Made by a program: the position numbers and the translations under genes. Shown here one piece after another: positions 1-7,859 of a stretch of DNA of 34,552 bases. This DNA is from SKLM01 sp964575455 (GTDB lineage: Bacteria; Chloroflexota; Anaerolineae; B4-G1). The notes under the pieces are model-generated. The model made no database searches and was not told the origin of the DNA. It saw only the letters and a list, made by a program, of their open reading frames with translations. Location: positions 1-34,552 of the forward strand of contig CAZNRX010000039.1 in assembly GCA_964575455.1 (NCBI GenBank), given 5' to 3'. Every line of letters starts with the position of its first letter. Positions within the stretch are counted from its first letter, which is position 1.

Positions 1-527
1 TGAGCCAGGGCATGAACCAGAAGGCGCAGTTTGTGGCCGGCACCATGCACGAGCCAGAGCTGCTCATCATCGACGAGCCCTTCAGCGGCCTCGACCCGGT
101 CAACACGCGCATCATCAAGAACCTCTTGCTGCGCATGCGGGACGAGGGGACGGCCATCATCATGAGCACCCACCAGATGCAGCGGGTCGAGGAGATGTGC
201 CAGCGCATCCTGCTGATCGACCACGGGCAGCGGGTGCTCTACGGCCCGCTGGACGAGGTGAGGGAGCGGTTCGCGGCGAACGCCGTCGAGGTCGATCTGC
301 GAGGGGAGCTGGACAAGGTGCCCGGTGTCAGTCGCCTCGCGCCCCGCGACGGGGGCTACCGCATGACGCTGGAGGAGGGTGTGTGGCCCGGGGCGCTGCT
401 CCAGACCCTCGTGACCATGCCGGAGGTCACCGTGGAGCGCTTCGAGCACGTTCAGACCTCGCTGGACGAGATCTTCGTCCAGGTGGTGGGCCACGAGGTG
501 AGCAACGCCGGGGAGGAGGAGGCATGA
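1..527 (+). CDS. ABC transporter ATP-binding protein, 3' part
   Basis: This is the C-terminal part of an ABC ATPase; the reading frame is already open at base 3 and the start lies upstream of the window. The first residues, SQGMNQKAQF, are the ABC signature loop. The Walker B stretch LLIIDEPFSGLDP and the switch histidine in MSTHQM follow. The last 90 or so residues are the regulatory C-terminal extension usual in NatA/CcmA-like exporters with ABC-2 permeases. The Walker A motif is outside the window. The stop codon overlaps the start of the next gene (ATGA), so the two are translationally coupled, and the protein should power the two permeases that follow. The cargo (drug, Na+ or other) cannot be told from the sequence. 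Confidence 0.93.
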   Translation, partial: SQGMNQKAQFVAGTMHEPELLIIDEPFSGLDPVNTRIIKNLLLRMRDEGTAIIMSTHQMQRVEEMCQRILLIDHGQRVLYGPLDEVRERFAANAVEVDLRGELDKVPGVSRLAPRDGGYRMTLEEGVWPGALLQTLVTMPEVTVERFEHVQTSLDEIFVQVVGHEVSNAGEEEA

Positions 528-1759
528 GCAAGATCAGCTTGGTGGCGGCCACGACCTTCCGACGCCACGTGAGGTCGCCCTGGTTTCTGATCCTCACCTT
601 CGGCATCCCGGTGTTGATGGTGATCGTCGGCATCATCCCCATCCTCATGGAGACGCGGGGCGCGCTGCCGCCCATCGGGTACGTCGACCAGACGGGCGAG
701 CTGGCGGCGGTGGAGTCGGTGACCGTGAACGGCGATACCCTTCAGCTGACGCCCTATCAGGATCCGGACGCGGCGCGGCGCGCTCTCGACGCCGGTGACA
801 TCGAAGGCTATCTCCTGATCCCCGAGGATTACGTCGCAGCGCCGAGCCTCGGGGGCAGCCCCGGAGCCACGCCCGGCTTCTACGGGGAGAGACGCCCCAG
901 CGCGAAGCTGCAGGAGGCGATGAAGGCCTTCATGCGCGAAGCGATGGTGCCCGGGGAGCCCGCCTGGGTCCTGGACCGGCTGAACGATCCCTCGCGCATC
1001 ACGTACGTGGCCCGGCAGACGAAGGAGCGGGTGGTCCAGGGGCCGGCCCTGGTGATCCGAATCGCCACGCCCGCCTTCCTGGCCATGGTCTTCGTGCTCT
1101 CGGTCTTCGCCAGCGCCAACCAGATGGGTTCGGCCGTGGTGCGGGAGAAGGAGCAGCGCGCCATGGAGATGGTCATCACCTCCATCTCGCCCCAGCAGCT
1201 GGTGACGGGCAAGGTGCTGGGGATGACGCTCCTCAGCCTGACGCAGGTGGCGCTCTGGACGGTGGGCGCCGTGCTGGGCATCGCGGTGGCCCTGCTCGGG
1301 CAGCAGTCCATCACGCTGCGGATCCAGGATCTGAGCATCCCCTGGTCGGCCCTGCTTTGGGCCGGGCTGCTGGGGATTCCGGCCTATTTTCTGTACGCCG
1401 TGCTGGGCGCTGGCATGGGCCTCATCGCCGGCGACAAGCAGCAGGCGCGGGGGCTATCCGGCATGCTCGGTATCCTCGGCATGAGCCCGCTCTATCTTCT
1501 GGCCACCCTCGTCGAGAACACGGGCGGCGCGCTGGCCGTGGGATTGACGCTCTTCCCGTTGACGGCTCTGACCATCGCCCTGTTCCGCATGACGCTCTCG
1601 GGGATATCGACGTGGCAGCTCTTCGCCAGCCTGGGGATCATCCTGATCACCCTCGCTGCCGAGCTCTGGTTCGTGGCGCGCATCCTCCGCGCGGCGATCC
1701 TGCTCTACGGCCAGTCGCTGCAGCCGCGGGAGATCCTGCGCGCCCTGCGTCAGACCTAG
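524..1759 (+). CDS. ABC-2 type permease (NatB-like)
   Basis: Integral membrane subunit of about 411 residues. The start at 524 is chosen because it overlaps the ATPase stop (ATGA) and sits just behind a GGAGGAGGAGG ribosome-binding site; the frame is open further upstream but lies inside the ATPase gene. An N-terminal anchor (roughly residues 16-40) is followed by a large extracytoplasmic domain containing an IGYVDQTG stretch that recurs in the sister permease as IGYVDRAG. Then comes a block of C-terminal transmembrane segments, with the EKEQRAMEMVITSI segment typical of ABC-2 permeases (family knowledge). It probably forms a heterodimer with the next gene product, since both have the same layout but diverged sequences. 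Cargo unknown. Confidence 0.92.
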   Translation: MSKISLVAATTFRRHVRSPWFLILTFGIPVLMVIVGIIPILMETRGALPPIGYVDQTGELAAVESVTVNGDTLQLTPYQDPDAARRALDAGDIEGYLLIPEDYVAAPSLGGSPGATPGFYGERRPSAKLQEAMKAFMREAMVPGEPAWVLDRLNDPSRITYVARQTKERVVQGPALVIRIATPAFLAMVFVLSVFASANQMGSAVVREKEQRAMEMVITSISPQQLVTGKVLGMTLLSLTQVALWTVGAVLGIAVALLGQQSITLRIQDLSIPWSALLWAGLLGIPAYFLYAVLGAGMGLIAGDKQQARGLSGMLGILGMSPLYLLATLVENTGGALAVGLTLFPLTALTIALFRMTLSGISTWQLFASLGIILITLAAELWFVARILRAAILLYGQSLQPREILRALRQT

Positions 1760-1769
1760 GAGGAACGGC

Positions 1770-3017
1770 ATGAGAAAGACATACCTCGTCGCATGGCGCG
1801 AGTTTCGAGAGCGCGTCACCAGCCGCGCCTTCCTGCTGGGCGCCATTGGCACCCCCATCATCGTGCTGGTTCTCTGGCTGACCACCGGGGGCTTCGACGT
1901 CGGGCCGCCGGAGGAACCCCCGCTCCAGCAGCTCCAGAAGGAGCAGCAGGAGCGTCCCATCGGCTACGTCGATCGGGCCGGATTGATCGAGAGGATCCCG
2001 CAACCGCTACCAGCCGATGCGTTCAGGGCCTATGACGACGTCGAAGCAGCCCAGGTCGCGCTGGACCGGGAGGAGATCGCGGCTTACTACGTGGTGCCAG
2101 AGGACTACCGGGAGACGGGCGAGATCGAGCGGGTCAGCCCCCGCATCCCCACAGCCCTTCCTGACGAAGGCGCCTTCGACTGGGTGCTGGTCAGCAACCT
2201 GCATCCCGCATGGGGCCCAGAGCAGATCCCCCGCCTCCGCTGGCCCTTCCACGGGGTGGGGCCGACCTTCGTCTCTGTGCGGGCCGAGGAGGTTGGCGTG
2301 GGCGCGGAGACGGATGGCACGGAGGAGATGATGCTCCCCTTCGTGGTCAGCTTCGTAGTGATGATGCCCCTGTTCGTCGGCGGGGGCTATCTCTTCCAGA
2401 GCCTGACCAACGAGAAGGAGAGCCGGGTGATGGAGGTCCTGCTCGTCTCGCTCCGGCCGCGTCAACTGCTCATCGGCAAGCTCCTGGGTCTGAGCGCGCT
2501 GGTCTTGGTGCAGTACCTGATCTGGGTCGGCATCGCGGTGGTGGCCGTCACCGTCCTGGGGCAGGGTCTGGGAGAGCTGCTCGCGGCGATCCATCTGTCG
2601 GGCCGTGAGGTGCTGCTGGCCCTTCCCTACGCGCTGGGAGGGTTTGGGCTCTACGCGGGGCTGATGGCCGGCATGGGGGCGCTGGCGGCCGACGTGGAGA
2701 GCTCTCGGGGCTGGACGTTCGTGCTGACGCTGCCCATGTTGGTGCCGTTCTACGTCGGGTCTGCCCTCATCCAGGCGCCCCATGGCGCCCTTGCCCTGGT
2801 CCTGAGCCTGTTCCCCTACTCGGCGCCGGTGGGGATGCTGATGCGCATGACGGTCACGGCGGTGCCAGCGTGGCAGTTCGCGGTGAGCCTGGGGCTGTTG
2901 ATGGTGACGGCGGTGGGCACCATCTGGGTGATGGCGCGCCTCTTCCGCGCCCAGACGCTGCTGAGCGGGGAGTCGTTCTCCCCGAAGCGCTTCTGGTCGG
3001 CGCTGACGGCGCGGTAG
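1770..3017 (+). CDS. ABC-2 type permease, second subunit
   Basis: A 415-residue paralogue of the preceding permease, 10 bases downstream, with AGGAGG before the ATG. It has the same architecture: N-terminal membrane anchor (about residues 20-40), extracytoplasmic domain with the IGYVDRAG stretch, then five or six C-terminal membrane helices. The segment NEKESRVMEVLLVSL is the counterpart of the EKEQRAMEMVITSI segment in the first permease. With the ATPase it makes a three-gene exporter operon. Its last two codons and stop lie inside a 36-bp repeat (3011-3046) that recurs 1 kb downstream, so the extreme C terminus may have been replaced or formed by a repeat insertion. Cargo unknown. Confidence 0.92.
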   Translation: MRKTYLVAWREFRERVTSRAFLLGAIGTPIIVLVLWLTTGGFDVGPPEEPPLQQLQKEQQERPIGYVDRAGLIERIPQPLPADAFRAYDDVEAAQVALDREEIAAYYVVPEDYRETGEIERVSPRIPTALPDEGAFDWVLVSNLHPAWGPEQIPRLRWPFHGVGPTFVSVRAEEVGVGAETDGTEEMMLPFVVSFVVMMPLFVGGGYLFQSLTNEKESRVMEVLLVSLRPRQLLIGKLLGLSALVLVQYLIWVGIAVVAVTVLGQGLGELLAAIHLSGREVLLALPYALGGFGLYAGLMAGMGALAADVESSRGWTFVLTLPMLVPFYVGSALIQAPHGALALVLSLFPYSAPVGMLMRMTVTAVPAWQFAVSLGLLMVTAVGTIWVMARLFRAQTLLSGESFSPKRFWSALTAR

Positions 3018-3046
3018 GTTCTGGACGACGGTGCCTTGCACCTCGC
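3011..3046. repeat. 36-bp direct repeat, copy 1
   Basis: This 36-bp unit starts with GCGGTAGGTTCTG and ends with GGTGCCTTGCACCTCGC. It recurs at 4076-4111 with 34 of 36 bases identical. The two copies enclose the decayed toxin-antitoxin pair. The right half contains the palindrome GGTGCCTTGCACC, one of a family found elsewhere in the window. Copy 1 includes the stop codon of the upstream permease gene. Confidence 0.85.
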
Positions 3047-3064
3047 TGGACTTGTTGAAAAACC

Positions 3065-3084
3065 GTCGGCTATGGAAAGCCGAC
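3065..3084. repeat. short hairpin repeat, loop TATGGAAA, stem GTCGGC
   Basis: Perfect 6-bp stem GTCGGC / GCCGAC around an 8-base loop TATGGAAA, followed by TAC. The same stem with the loop in the other orientation occurs at 13271-13290, and the same loop with a different stem occurs at 4180-4199 and 13195-13214. It lies downstream of the ABC operon and could act as a 3' hairpin, but it has no T tract. Confidence 0.75.
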
Positions 3085-3141
3085 TACATGTATACTACAA
3101 GTGTACCGACATCAACCGTCCGCACCCGGCATATACGGTAG

Positions 3142-3161
3142 GGTAGGTTTCCGTACCTGCC
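3142..3161. repeat. short hairpin repeat, variant loop TTTCCGTA
   Basis: Stem GGTAGG / CCTGCC around TTTCCGTA, with one G-T wobble when read on the plus strand, preceded by GTAG. It is a slightly degenerate member of the family at 4180-4199 and 13195-13214, in the opposite orientation, 57 bases from the member at 3065-3084. Confidence 0.65.
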
Positions 3162-3187
3162 GAAGCTTTTTTCTCAACCTCATGTCG

Positions 3188-3219
3188 GGCGGGTTTCTGT
3201 AAGCGCAGCGGCACCCGCC
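3188..3219. repeat. longer hairpin, related repeat
   Basis: Stem GGCGGGT / ACCCGCC with an 18-base loop that begins TTCTGTA, similar to the loop of the neighbouring short hairpins. It is the third hairpin within 160 bases. The rest of the gap between 3018 and 3352 holds a C-rich/G-rich palindrome near 3241-3264 and the promoter at 3280; no gene is seen there. Confidence 0.5.
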
Positions 3220-3279
3220 GAAACTGGGTTGAGTCAGTCTCCCCCCGGATCCCCCAAGGGGGGCACGAGTGTCTCTGAG

Positions 3280-3308
3280 TTGACAGAAGACCGAACAGGG
3301 AGTATCAT
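3280..3308 (+). promoter_or_regulatory. sigma70-like promoter of the antitoxin gene
   Basis: TTGACA and TATCAT are separated by exactly 17 bases, 45 bases upstream of the AbrB-like gene. Between promoter and start lies a tandem repeat AAGTATGG/AAGTATGA (3318-3333), which could be an operator for autoregulation as in other AbrB/MazE antitoxins (inference). An AGAGGAG ribosome-binding site stands 7 bases before the ATG. Confidence 0.7.
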
Positions 3309-3352
3309 GGCGTCATAAAGTATGGAAGTATGACCCAAAGAGGAGCGATACT

Positions 3353-3640
3353 ATGGGCGTGTCTAAGCTGTCCAAAGTTCAGGCGAAGGGACAAGTCACC
3401 ATACCGGTGGAGATCCGCAGAAAGTGGGATCTAGAGAAAGGGGATCTGGTTGCCTTCGTGGAGACCGAACGTGGTGTGATCATCAGTCCTCAAGAGGCGG
3501 TGGCCGTGGACGCCCTGGACCGTATCGGCGAGGCCCTGAGGGAGTGAGGGATCAGCCTGGAGGAGATGGTCGAAGGCGGTCGGGAGATCCGCAGCCAGCT
3601 TCTTGAAGAGGAGTACGGCATCAAGGTGGATGATGAATGA
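3353..3640 (+). pseudogene. AbrB/MazE-type antitoxin with premature stop
   Basis: The first 64 codons (3353-3547) encode a SpoVT/AbrB swapped-hairpin DNA-binding domain: KVQAKGQVTIPVEIRRKWDL is the classical beta-alpha-beta motif. A TGA at 3545-3547 ends this frame, but the same frame continues without further stops to 3640, with residues GISLEEMVEGGREIRSQLLE. This is the helical C-terminal tail expected in this antitoxin family, which binds the PIN toxin. The intact gene would encode about 95 residues and its stop overlaps the toxin start (ATGA). The DNA-binding part could still be made from its good promoter and RBS, but without the toxin-binding tail. A single base change explains the lesion; a sequencing error is possible, but the partner gene is damaged too. 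Confidence 0.82.
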
Positions 3641-4071
3641 CACGAGTCTTTCTTGATGCCAGCATGCTCTTCTCCGCGGCGTACTCAACCACAGGAGCTT
3701 CCAGAGAGATCATCCGCTTGAGTATTCGGGGCTAAATTGGATGTGTGGTCAGCGAGCTCGTCTTTGAGGAGGCGAGGAGAAATCTGGAGATCAAGGCTCC
3801 GGAAGCGGTTCCCAGTCTCGAGATGTTCCGCCAGGCGGCAATGTTTGAGATGGTGCAGCCGAGCAGGGAGGAGATAGAGCAGGCGATGCGGTATGTAGCT
3901 GATAAGGACGCTCCTGTGGTGGCTGCGGCCCAGAGAGCTTAGGTAGACTATCTGGTCAGTCTGGATCGACGACATCTTGTTGAAGGTCCCGACGTGAGCC
4001 AAGCGTCGGGTCTCACCATCGTTCTTCCTGGCGACTTTCTGAAGGACGTGCGCGAGTTCGCCCGGGGCTGA
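3637..4071 (+). pseudogene. PIN-domain toxin remnant with two in-frame stops
   Basis: The frame beginning at ATG 3637 (overlapping the antitoxin stop) encodes a PIN-domain ribonuclease: N-terminal MTRVFLDASMLFSAAYS with the first catalytic Asp, then VVSELVFEEARRNLE, then YVADKDAPVVAAA with a second acidic cluster, then VDYLVSLDRRHLV with the last acidic residue. It is interrupted by TAA at 3733-3735 and TAG at 3940-3942 and ends at TGA 4069-4071, 144 codons in all, about the normal length of the family. No frameshift is needed to read it. Catalytic positions are otherwise retained, so inactivation looks recent. No full-length product can be made without stop-codon readthrough. Together with the truncated antitoxin this is a dead VapBC-like module. 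Confidence 0.85.
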
Positions 4072-4075
4072 AGAC

Positions 4076-4111
4076 GCGGTAGGTTCTGCATGACGGTGCC
4101 TTGCACCTCGC
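4076..4111. repeat. 36-bp direct repeat, copy 2
   Basis: Second copy of the unit at 3011-3046, in the same orientation, differing at two positions. It begins 4 bases after the toxin stop codon. The distance between copies is 1065 bases and the interval contains the toxin-antitoxin remnant and three hairpins. Confidence 0.85.
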
Positions 4112-4112
4112 C

Positions 4113-4259
4113 GGTGCGGGGCACCTGTGGGTGGATGGTATGGAGGTGCGTCGCACGGTTGGCGACGCTGTCGAGTTTCGGCAGGTATGGAAACCTGCCC
4201 TACCACATATGACCGGTGCGAGGCACCTGTGGGTGGATGGTGTCGAGGCGCGACGCACC
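4113..4259. repeat. duplicated palindrome block with central hairpin
   Basis: Two similar arms (about 4113-4173 and 4215-4275), each containing a GGTGC-N3-GCACC palindrome followed by TGTGGGTGGATGGT and a second imperfect palindrome (CGTCGCAC or CGACGCACC). They flank the short hairpin GGCAGG/CCTGCC with loop TATGGAAA at 4180-4199. The block fills the gap between the dead toxin and the helicase gene, and the promoter of the latter starts inside the second arm. Confidence 0.75.
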
Positions 4260-4261
4260 GG

Positions 4262-4290
4262 TTGTCGCTGGGGGTCATCCGGGCTATAAT
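4262..4290 (+). promoter_or_regulatory. promoter of the SNF2 helicase gene
   Basis: TTGTCG and a consensus TATAAT are separated by 17 bases, 53 bases before the helicase ATG. The -35 element is part of the repeat arm described at 4113-4259, so this promoter may have arrived with, or been shaped by, the repeat. Confidence 0.65.
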
Positions 4291-4343
4291 CTGCATGGGA
4301 ACCTGACGGTCGTCTTGGATCAGACACATGCGTTTGGAGCTCT

Positions 4344-7300
4344 ATGAGCGAAGAAGACACCCTTTACCCGATTGACCTACTCGATCTCCCGACCCGGACG
4401 CGCAACGCGCTGGTGCGGGAGGGCCTGACGACACCCGAGGATCTGCTGCGCCGCGAGGACGAGGAGCTGTTGTCCGTCCACGGCATCGGCTCGGTCTCGC
4501 TGAAGCAGGTGAAGAAGCAGCTGGCGCTGTGGGAGCAGGAGCACCAGCGCGAGGAGGAGCCGAGCGACGCGCCGGAGCTGGAGCGCGATCCCTTCCCCCT
4601 CCTGCCGGGCCGCTGCGTGCTTCACGCCGCCTGGCTGCCCGGCTCGCCGGGACGGCTCTTCCTCTGGGGCGAGGGGGAGCCGCTGGCCAGCCCCGCTCCG
4701 GGGGCTCATCCGTTCCACGTGCCGCCCGACGATCTGCGCGATCTCCTCGGCGACCTGATCCCGGCGGCAGCGGAGGCGGCGGCGGTGCTGGCCCACCTCC
4801 CAGTGGAGGAGGGTGAGCCCCAGGCCAGCCCCCAGCTCATGCGCGAGCGGCGCGTCGACGCGCTCCACGCCGCGCCGGAGGGGCTGGACCTCTGGCGCGT
4901 GGAGGGCCTGGCGCTCTCGCCCTGGTCGGCGCTCCACGTCTTGAACGGCCTGCCCCGACCAGGGGATATGGCGCCCCGCGTGGCGCTGACGGGCGATCTG
5001 GGGGTCTGGTCGCTGGCCGCCAAGCTGGTGCTGGAGCTGCTGGCCCGTCAGCAGTTTGCTCCCATGCTCGTCCGCCGCGGCGCCTCCTTCCGCGCCACCT
5101 GGGTGCCGGTCTTCGATCAGCCGGAGGACCTGCGGCGCGTGGAGCAGCTGGCGCGCGCCATGCCGCCCGTGGGTCGCGCCGTGGTCCCCGAGCGGGAGGA
5201 TGGCGAGGCGCCGGAGCCTCCCGCGTCGCGAGCGTTGCTCAAGGACTTCGTGGGCACGCTGATGGACGCGGCGGTGCGGGGATGGGCGCCCCCGCTGCCC
5301 TCGGTCGTCGCGCGGCGCGACGCCCTCCCTCTGCGGCGCTGGCTGAAGGCCCTCTTCGCCCCTGCCGAGGAGGCGGTGGTGGACGCCTCCGCGCCGGATC
5401 TGGAGCGGCTGCACGCCGAGGTCGCCCGCTGGCTGGAGCGGCTGATGGCCGGCGCGGAGGCCTCCTTTCGCGTCTGCTTCCGCCTGGAGTCGCCAGACAC
5501 GCCGGAGGTGGACGAGGCGTCGCCCCAGATGGCTCTGAACGTGCTGGAGGATGGCTGGACGCTCCGCTTCCTCCTGCAGGCGCGCGATGACCCCAGCCTC
5601 CTAGTGCCCGCCAGCCTGGTCTGGCGCGAGACGGGCTCCACGCTGCGCTACCTGGATCGCCGCTTCGAGAACCCACAGGAGGCGCTACTGGTGGCGCTGG
5701 CGCAGGCGGCCGAGCTGTTCCCCCCGCTGGAGGAGAGCCTGCGCAGCGCGCACCCGGACGCCTGCCACCTGACCACGGAGCAGGCGTACGCCTTCCTGCG
5801 CGAGGCGGCGCCTCTGCTGGAGCACAGCGGCTTCGGCGTGCTGGTCCCTCAATGGTGGCGGAAGGATCGCCGCAAGCGGCTGGGCGTCAAGGCCGGCCTA
5901 TCGCCGGCCGATGGGCAGGGGATCCTGAACCTGAACGCTCTGGTCCGCTTTCACTGGCAGCTGGCCATCGGGGATCAGGTGCTGGGGCCGGAGGCGTTCG
6001 CCAACCTGGCCGCGCTGAAGCTGCCGCTGGTGCAGGTGCGCGGCGAGTGGGTGGAGCTGCGGGCGGAGCAGATCGAGGCCGCCATCCGCTTCTGGGAGGA
6101 GCGGGCGTCCGGGCAGGATCTGCCTGGGGAGGAGATGCGGCTGCGCGAGGCGCTCCACATGGGCCTGGCCCAGGAGGGGGAGGCCGGCGAGCTGCCCGTG
6201 GTGGGCGTCGAGGCCGAGGGGTGGGTCGATGACCTGCTGCAGCAGCTGAGCGGCGGCGAGCCGCTGGCCGAGCTTCCCCAGCCCGACGGGCTGGACGGTC
6301 AGCTCCGTCCCTACCAGGTGCGCGGCTTCTCCTGGCTCGACTTCCTGCGGCGCTGGGGGTTGGGCGCCTGTCTGGCCGACGACATGGGGCTGGGGAAGAC
6401 GGTGCAGGCGATCGCGCTCTTCCTCCGGGACCTGGCGGAGGGGCGGGCGGACGGGCCGGTCCTGGTTGTCTGCCCCACGTCGGTGCTGGGCAACTGGCGG
6501 CGGGAGATCCACCGCTTCGCGCCCTCGCTGGACGTGCTGGTGCACCACGGCAGCGACCGGGTCAAGGGGGATGGGTTCGCCGAGGAGGTGCAGCAGCGGC
6601 ACGTGATCATCACCACGTATGCCCTGGCCCGCCGGGACAAGGAGACGCTGCAGGATCTGGCCTGGACCGGGGTCGTGCTCGACGAAGCGCAGGCCATCAA
6701 GAACCCGGCCGCCAAGCGGACCCAGGCCATCCGCAAGCTGGAGGCGGACTACCGCGTTGCGCTGACCGGCACGCCGGTCGAGAACCGACTCTCGGAGCTG
6801 TGGTCGATCATGCAGTTCCTCAACCCGGGCTATCTGGGGTCGCAGAAGGCGTTCCGCGAGCGCTTCGCCCGGCCCATCGAGCGGTACCAGGATGAGGAGG
6901 CGGCGGCGCGGCTGCGCAGGCTGGTGCAGCCCTTCGTCCTGCGGCGCGTGAAGACCGATCCCACGGTGATTCAGGATCTGCCGGAGAAGATGGAGAACAA
7001 GGTCTACTGCACGCTCACGTCGGAGCAGGCCACGCTCTACCAGGCCACGGTGGAGGACGCCATGCTGCAGGTGGAGGAGTCCGAGGGCATTCAGCGCAAG
7101 GGGCTGGTGCTCTCGATGCTCACCAAGCTGAAGCAGATCTGCAATCACCCGGCGCACTTCCTGAAGGACGGCTCGTCGCTGCCGGACCGGTCCGGCAAGC
7201 TGGCGCGGCTGGAGGGGATGCTGGAGGAGGTGCTCTCGGTGGACGAGCGGGCGCTGGTCTTCACCCAGTACACGGAGATGGGCACGATGCTGCAACAGTA

Positions 7301-7730
7301 CCTGGAGGAGCGCTTTGGCGAGGTGCTGTTCCTCTACGGCGGCACGCCGGCCGAGCGGCGCGATCGGATGGTGGCCCGCTTCCAGGATGAGGTGCACGGC
7401 CCGTCGATCTTCATCCTCTCGCTGCGGGCCGGGGGGCTGGGGTTGAACCTGACCCGCGCCAATCACGTCTTCCACTTCGACCGCTGGTGGAACCCGGCGG
7501 TGGAGGATCAGGCCACCGACCGCGCGTTCCGCATCGGGCAGACGAAGGACGTGTGGGCCCACAAGTTCATCTGCATGGGCACGCTGGAGGAGCGCATTGA
7601 CGACCTGATCGAGAGCAAGAAGGCGCTGGCGGAGAGCGTCATCGGCACGGGCGAGGCCTGGCTGACGGAGCTGGACACCGACCAGCTGCGGGAGATGGTC
7701 ACGTTGAGCGTGGAGGCGCTGGATGAGTAG
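4344..7730 (+). CDS. SNF2-family helicase/ATPase with RpoA-CTD-like N terminus
   Basis: A 1128-residue DNA translocase. Residues about 8-60 resemble the C-terminal domain of RNA polymerase alpha (PIDLLDLPTRTRNALVREGL, then a helix-hairpin-helix around VHGIGSVSLKQVKKQL). A long middle region (about 65-630) corresponds to the bacterial SNF2-associated region. The motor follows: motif I DDMGLGKT with Lys 685, motif II DEAQ at 780-783, motif III ALTGTPVENRLSELW, then the C-terminal RecA lobe with SGKLARLEGML, LRAGGLGLNLT and the arginine-finger motif ATDRAFRIGQ (Arg 1060/1063). All motor motifs are intact. The start is supported by GGAG 4 bases upstream and by the promoter at 4262. The next gene encodes a SWIM protein, a common partner of these enzymes. 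Likely role in DNA repair or transcription-linked remodelling, not provable here. Confidence 0.93.
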   Translation: MSEEDTLYPIDLLDLPTRTRNALVREGLTTPEDLLRREDEELLSVHGIGSVSLKQVKKQLALWEQEHQREEEPSDAPELERDPFPLLPGRCVLHAAWLPGSPGRLFLWGEGEPLASPAPGAHPFHVPPDDLRDLLGDLIPAAAEAAAVLAHLPVEEGEPQASPQLMRERRVDALHAAPEGLDLWRVEGLALSPWSALHVLNGLPRPGDMAPRVALTGDLGVWSLAAKLVLELLARQQFAPMLVRRGASFRATWVPVFDQPEDLRRVEQLARAMPPVGRAVVPEREDGEAPEPPASRALLKDFVGTLMDAAVRGWAPPLPSVVARRDALPLRRWLKALFAPAEEAVVDASAPDLERLHAEVARWLERLMAGAEASFRVCFRLESPDTPEVDEASPQMALNVLEDGWTLRFLLQARDDPSLLVPASLVWRETGSTLRYLDRRFENPQEALLVALAQAAELFPPLEESLRSAHPDACHLTTEQAYAFLREAAPLLEHSGFGVLVPQWWRKDRRKRLGVKAGLSPADGQGILNLNALVRFHWQLAIGDQVLGPEAFANLAALKLPLVQVRGEWVELRAEQIEAAIRFWEERASGQDLPGEEMRLREALHMGLAQEGEAGELPVVGVEAEGWVDDLLQQLSGGEPLAELPQPDGLDGQLRPYQVRGFSWLDFLRRWGLGACLADDMGLGKTVQAIALFLRDLAEGRADGPVLVVCPTSVLGNWRREIHRFAPSLDVLVHHGSDRVKGDGFAEEVQQRHVIITTYALARRDKETLQDLAWTGVVLDEAQAIKNPAAKRTQAIRKLEADYRVALTGTPVENRLSELWSIMQFLNPGYLGSQKAFRERFARPIERYQDEEAAARLRRLVQPFVLRRVKTDPTVIQDLPEKMENKVYCTLTSEQATLYQATVEDAMLQVEESEGIQRKGLVLSMLTKLKQICNHPAHFLKDGSSLPDRSGKLARLEGMLEEVLSVDERALVFTQYTEMGTMLQQYLEERFGEVLFLYGGTPAERRDRMVARFQDEVHGPSIFILSLRAGGLGLNLTRANHVFHFDRWWNPAVEDQATDRAFRIGQTKDVWAHKFICMGTLEERIDDLIESKKALAESVIGTGEAWLTELDTDQLREMVTLSVEALDE

Positions 7731-7752
7731 GGCGTGGCGTATGAACAGCCGG

Positions 7753-7837
7753 GACACAGAGCGCACGGAGGAGGCACAGAGATACACTGAGAGAGGCTCT
7801 GAGGTTCTCTGTGTCTCGTTTGTGTGGCTCTGCGTCG
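7753..7837. repeat. imperfect inverted repeat of CACAGAG units
   Basis: Left arm units CACAGAG at 7754 and 7780 are mirrored by CTCTGTGTC and GTGTGGCTCTGCG near 7814-7838. Arms of this type recur as dispersed elements in many genomes (recollection). It lies between the helicase and SWIM genes and would form a long, leaky hairpin in their shared transcript. Confidence 0.5.
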
Positions 7838-7859
7838 TTATGAGGAATCGGAGGCGACG

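Noticed and set aside
3065..4259. CRISPR array
   Set aside because: The repeats are few, irregularly spaced, differ in stem sequence and have no spacers of constant length; no cas gene is near.
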